Below, piece after piece: positions 39,932 through 42,364 of a DNA stretch of 42,364 nucleotides. Numbering within the stretch: position 1 is the first letter of the stretch; every line of letters begins with the position of its first letter. The notes beneath the pieces were generated by a model. That model saw nothing but the letters and a program-made list of their open reading frames with translations. It was not told the DNA's origin and ran no database searches. A program made the translations under genes and the position numbers. The stretch lies in assembly GCA_029548805.1 (NCBI GenBank), contig JAKPMS010000177.1:1-42364 (forward strand), written 5' to 3'. Origin of the DNA: Spirochaetota bacterium (GTDB lineage: Bacteria > Spirochaetota > Spirochaetia > Treponematales > UBA12059).

Positions 39932-40813
39932 TTATTTTTTATTGGCTAAAGACAGAAGTCTGTCTTCAGCTTCGTCTATGTCTTCATCCGGGGTGGATGC
40001 CCCGGCGCTTAAGCCAATATTTTTGTATGCAGAAAAGCTTGCGTCTATGTCGCCGGCTTTTTCTGCATGCATGGTTTTGACTCCAAGGCTGGCAGCCAAT
40101 TCTGCCAGACGCTTGGTGTTGGCTGAATTGCGGCCCCCAACCACCACTATGGCATCCACCCTGCCTTTGAATGCAAGCACCGCCGCCCGTCGTTTGCGGC
40201 TGGATGAACAAATACCGCCCGCATCAAACAAGTCGGGCTGCCTTGATACAATAAGCTCCCTGATGGCTATGTATTCATCTTCCGAAAAAGTCGTCTGGGC
40301 CACCAAAGCCATAGGCCTGTCGAATGGCAGGGATGCGGCTTCGTTTGCACTGGACACTATAATGCTGCCGGGAGCATGGCCAGCTACCCCAAGGGTTTCT
40401 CCGTGGCCCTTGTCCCCGGCCACTATTACCAGCCGGCCGGCTGCTGCCTGGGCGGCGGCTGCCTTTTGGTTGGCAGCTACTTTGGGACAGGTGGCGTCTA
40501 TCACTTCTGCCCCTGCAGCCTTTATGGCTTTGATTATGTCCGGCGCAGCGCCATGGGAGCGTATTACCACCATGCTGCCTTGCAAGGCTCCCGGCACAAG
40601 GCGCTCCGGAGCTATACAGCCATCTTCATTGTCCAGCCTCGCCATACCCAGCGCTGCAAGGCGGCTTGTTACCCGGGGGTTATGTACTATGTCTCCCAGC
40701 ACCCATGCTTTGCGAGCACTGGTTTTTGCATCAATAGCTGCTTTTTCTGCCAGCTCTACAGCCCTTCTTACACCGGGGCAAAAGCCCAGGGTTTCTGCTC
40801 TTATTACTTCCAT
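39932..40813 (-). CDS. ispH: 4-hydroxy-3-methylbut-2-enyl diphosphate reductase
   Basis: The last enzyme of the MEP isoprenoid pathway, making IPP and DMAPP. The 293-aa protein has the three iron-sulfur cysteines: C12 in LGFCPGV, C109 in DATCPKV and C202 in GGICSSS. Substrate-binding H44, H87 and H137/E139 (GHGET where HPEV is common) are also present. A conserved Thr-Glu pair and the S/N residues at the C-terminal end are less clearly placed. No strong ribosome-binding site precedes ATG 40813. It lies 28 nt after deoD on the same strand. Confidence 0.95.
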   Translation of the reverse strand: MEVIRAETLGFCPGVRRAVELAEKAAIDAKTSARKAWVLGDIVHNPRVTSRLAALGMARLDNEDGCIAPERLVPGALQGSMVVIRSHGAAPDIIKAIKAAGAEVIDATCPKVAANQKAAAAQAAAGRLVIVAGDKGHGETLGVAGHAPGSIIVSSANEAASLPFDRPMALVAQTTFSEDEYIAIRELIVSRQPDLFDAGGICSSSRKRRAAVLAFKGRVDAIVVVGGRNSANTKRLAELAASLGVKTMHAEKAGDIDASFSAYKNIGLSAGASTPDEDIDEAEDRLLSLANKK

Positions 40814-40841
40814 ATCAGATGAGCTTGCTTAAAAAAAGCTG

Positions 40842-41543
40842 TTACGCCAGTTCCAGGGCAATTTCCATCATGGCTTTAAAGGTATTTTGCCTTTCTTCTG
40901 CCGTGGTTTCTTCATGGGTGACTATGCTGTCGCTTACAGTAAGAAGGGTTAGCGCTTTTGCCCTGTATTTGGCAGCTATTGTATATAATGCGCTTGTTTC
41001 CATCTCTACTGCCAAAACATTGTATGCTGCCCACATCTTCCAGGCATTGGGATCATCTCCGTAGAAACTGTCGGAGGTAAGAATATTGCCTGCCTTTAGT
41101 TCTATACCCCTGGCTTTGGCTGCATCCCATGCCTTTTGCATAAGGCCAAAATCGGCTATGGGGGCATAGTCAAGACCGCTGAAGCGTATCCTGTTTACGT
41201 TGGAATCGGTACAGGAAGCCTGGGCCATTATGACGTCCCTGATTTTTATTTCCGGCTGCATTGCCCCGCAGGAGCCTATGCGTATCAGGTTTTTTACCCC
41301 GTATTGGGCTATAAGTTCGGTAACATATATGGAAATGGAAGGAACCCCCATGCCCGTGCCTTGCACAGAAACCCTTTTGCCTTTGTAAGTCCCAGTGTAG
41401 CCGAACATGTTGCGTACTGTATTGTAGCAAACAGGCTGCTCAAGAAAGGTTTCCGCAATGAATTTGGCCCTTAATGGGTCTCCCGGAAGCAAAATAGTCT
41501 CCGCAATATCACCTTTTTTTGCTCCGTTATGGGGTGTTGCCAT
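40842..41543 (-). CDS. deoD: Purine-nucleoside phosphorylase, DeoD type
   Basis: A 233-aa hexameric-type phosphorylase that splits purine nucleosides with phosphate in salvage. Signature segments: [13 protein letters not shown] (phosphate binding), [41 protein letters not shown], and the catalytic Asp in [15 protein letters not shown] lies 7 nt before ATG 41543. It is followed by ispH and both read leftwards, probably as one transcript. A 7-bp inverted repeat (TGGTTTA-N16-TAAACCA, 41589-41618) upstream could be an operator. Confidence 0.96.
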   Translation of the reverse strand: MATPHNGAKKGDIAETILLPGDPLRAKFIAETFLEQPVCYNTVRNMFGYTGTYKGKRVSVQGTGMGVPSISIYVTELIAQYGVKNLIRIGSCGAMQPEIKIRDVIMAQASCTDSNVNRIRFSGLDYAPIADFGLMQKAWDAAKARGIELKAGNILTSDSFYGDDPNAWKMWAAYNVLAVEMETSALYTIAAKYRAKALTLLTVSDSIVTHEETTAEERQNTFKAMMEIALELA

Positions 41544-41711
41544 TTTTTACTCCTGTAAAGCCGATAATTTTTTTCCCTTCTGGCCTGTTGGTTTAAGGGT
41601 TTTTCTTAATATAAACCAGCAGTCTACAGCTGCTGTTGTGCCTGCTGCTTCAATTTTGTAAGAAGGTACTGACAATATACCGCGTTAGTCTACAAGAAGC
41701 ACTATTTTTTC
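41544..41711. other. Intergenic leader of deoD
   Basis: The region between the deoD start and the second repeat element has no coding sequence I can support. It contains the dyad TGGTTTA-N16-TAAACCA (41589-41595 and 41612-41618), a possible control site for deoD. I see no convincing -35/-10 pair for the leftward transcript. Confidence 0.4.
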
Positions 41712-41839
41712 ATAGTTCCTAGAAGATTAGTGTAAGCTCTTTTGGCTACCATATGTTGTATGATGCCCTTCTTGCCTATACAATATATGCCAATATATTT
41801 GTAAAAATGCGCTTTACAACAAGATTTGGGGAACTAGAT
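41712..41839 (+). repeat. 128-bp repeat element, copy 2
   Basis: The second copy of the element at 39803-39930, in opposite orientation. The right terminal repeat AAGATTTGGGGAACTAGAT is identical to copy 1; the left one is decayed (TAGTTCCTAGAAGATTA). The middle shares TATGTTGTATGATGCC and CTATACAATA exactly. It ends 10 bp before the promoter of the lipoprotein gene. Confidence 0.85.
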
Positions 41840-41848
41840 GTTTTTTTA

Positions 41849-41878
41849 TTGAAAATTTGCATTCCGCATAACTATAAT
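41849..41878 (+). promoter_or_regulatory. Promoter of the terminal lipoprotein gene
   Basis: TTGAAA (41849-41854), an 18-nt spacer and a perfect TATAAT (41873-41878) lie 75 bp before the start codon and just after the repeat element. Confidence 0.7.
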
Positions 41879-41953
41879 ATAAATAAACTTTGTTGTTTTT
41901 ACACCCCGTGCACTACCGGATAACAACAGTTTTTACTATGGAGGTAAACAAAA

Positions 41954-42364
41954 ATGTCAAATTTCAAGCGGGCTGGTGCTGTTATATCAGCAGCCCTAAT
42001 GCTTGCAATTCTTGTATCCTGTTTTTCCCTGCCAGGCTTGGGCAGCTTTAATCCTCTTGGGGATTTACAGGACAGGGCTTCTGCCAGAGCTTCCGGGGAA
42101 TTGTCTTCTGCTATTGGCCTTAGCGGAATGACACGGCAGATGATGTTCAACATGCTTTATGCCCAGATCTTTTTTGTTGGCGGTTTTGGAGCGGATCTGT
42201 ATGAACTGGCAGAAAGCCAGGGTACAGTATGGCGCATACAAAGCTTTGACGAAGACGGAAGGTCCGAAATTGTAGAGGCAGAAAGGGCTTTGCTAAAAAG
42301 AATGCCCAATGGAGACGGCTGGTGGTATCTGGGCTGGAAAAGCGGCGGAGAGCTAGATCGGAAG
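41954..42364 (+). CDS. Lipoprotein, truncated by the right edge
   Basis: The frame is open from ATG 41954 to the window end (137 codons seen). GGAGG lies 10 nt upstream. The N-terminus is a lipoprotein signal: MSNFKRAGAVISAALMLAIL, then VSC as the lipobox end (Cys23). The mature part begins FSLPGLGSFNPLGDLQ and contains a helical segment (GMTRQMMFNMLYAQIFFVGGFG) followed by a strand-rich stretch with GDGWWYLGWKSGG. I do not recognise a family. It is likely anchored in a membrane facing the periplasm or surface. Confidence 0.85.
   Translation, partial: MSNFKRAGAVISAALMLAILVSCFSLPGLGSFNPLGDLQDRASARASGELSSAIGLSGMTRQMMFNMLYAQIFFVGGFGADLYELAESQGTVWRIQSFDEDGRSEIVEAERALLKRMPNGDGWWYLGWKSGGELDRK

Noticed and set aside
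39543-40832. 429-codon open frame on the plus strand
   Set aside because: It is antisense to the nitroreductase and ispH genes, both of which have complete family motifs; it crosses their intergenic repeat and shows no recognisable protein pattern.

Overview
The window looks like a piece of spirochete chromosome, probably from the Treponema lineage. The reasons are the rubrerythrin / two-iron superoxide reductase / rubredoxin cluster, an NQR-type sodium pump operon, a long GH77 4-alpha-glucanotransferase, a very large acidic transmembrane TPR protein of the spirochete flagellar-collar kind, several short lipoproteins and a B12 riboswitch over cobT. The assignment rests on gene content and protein style only; there is no rRNA or tRNA in the window to test it.

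Region 1 (1-10.4 kb) is a scarred, accessory junction. The left edge carries the end of a phage/plasmid-type primase-helicase. The element it belongs to stops inside a radC gene (breakpoint near 1531), removing the JAMM catalytic end of RadC. A yafQ/dinJ toxin-antitoxin pair follows. Then comes a 7.2-kb GC-rich metabolic cassette: an IclR regulator, a Gfo/Idh/MocA oxidoreductase with an SCP2-like tail, a full-length transketolase, an RpiB/LacA isomerase and an IolD-like ThDP enzyme. The cassette sits inside a second, decayed radC copy, whose two fragments lie on either side of it next to a shared TAAGCT hexamer. The leader of the first radC copy is a duplicate of the rubrerythrin promoter region.

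Region 2 (10.4-24.1 kb) reads rightwards. It holds rubrerythrin, desulfoferrodoxin and rubredoxin for oxygen and superoxide defence, a terminator and a small unknown gene. These are followed by a VWA/CsgG-like lipoprotein, radA, malQ, a hybrid histidine-kinase-like protein without its phosphoacceptor histidine, and a tightly coupled nqrBCDEF operon with its own promoter. No nqrA is present. The operon is followed by an unknown 149-aa gene and closed by a 45-nt near-perfect palindrome.

Region 3 (24.1-29.5 kb) has cobT (leftward) under a cobalamin riboswitch, divergent from a rightward set: a YihY-type membrane protein fused to a cyclic-nucleotide-binding domain, a YfcE-type phosphoesterase, a membrane-anchored unknown and a THEP1-like NTPase. 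A secreted protein with starch-binding-like folds converges on them.

Region 4 (29.6-42.4 kb) has the 1060-aa TPR protein and, 8 bp behind it, a MORC/Hsp90-like GHKL ATPase. Next are a patatin phospholipase, an SDR epimerase with a divergent TetR regulator and a 24-bp palindromic operator candidate, and an exported zinc phospholipase C/P1-nuclease-like protein. Last are a nitroreductase, ispH, deoD and the start of a lipoprotein cut by the right edge. A previously unnamed ~128-bp repeat with 17-bp terminal inverted repeats occurs twice, in opposite orientation, bracketing ispH-deoD. No tRNA, rRNA, CRISPR array or complete insertion sequence was seen.
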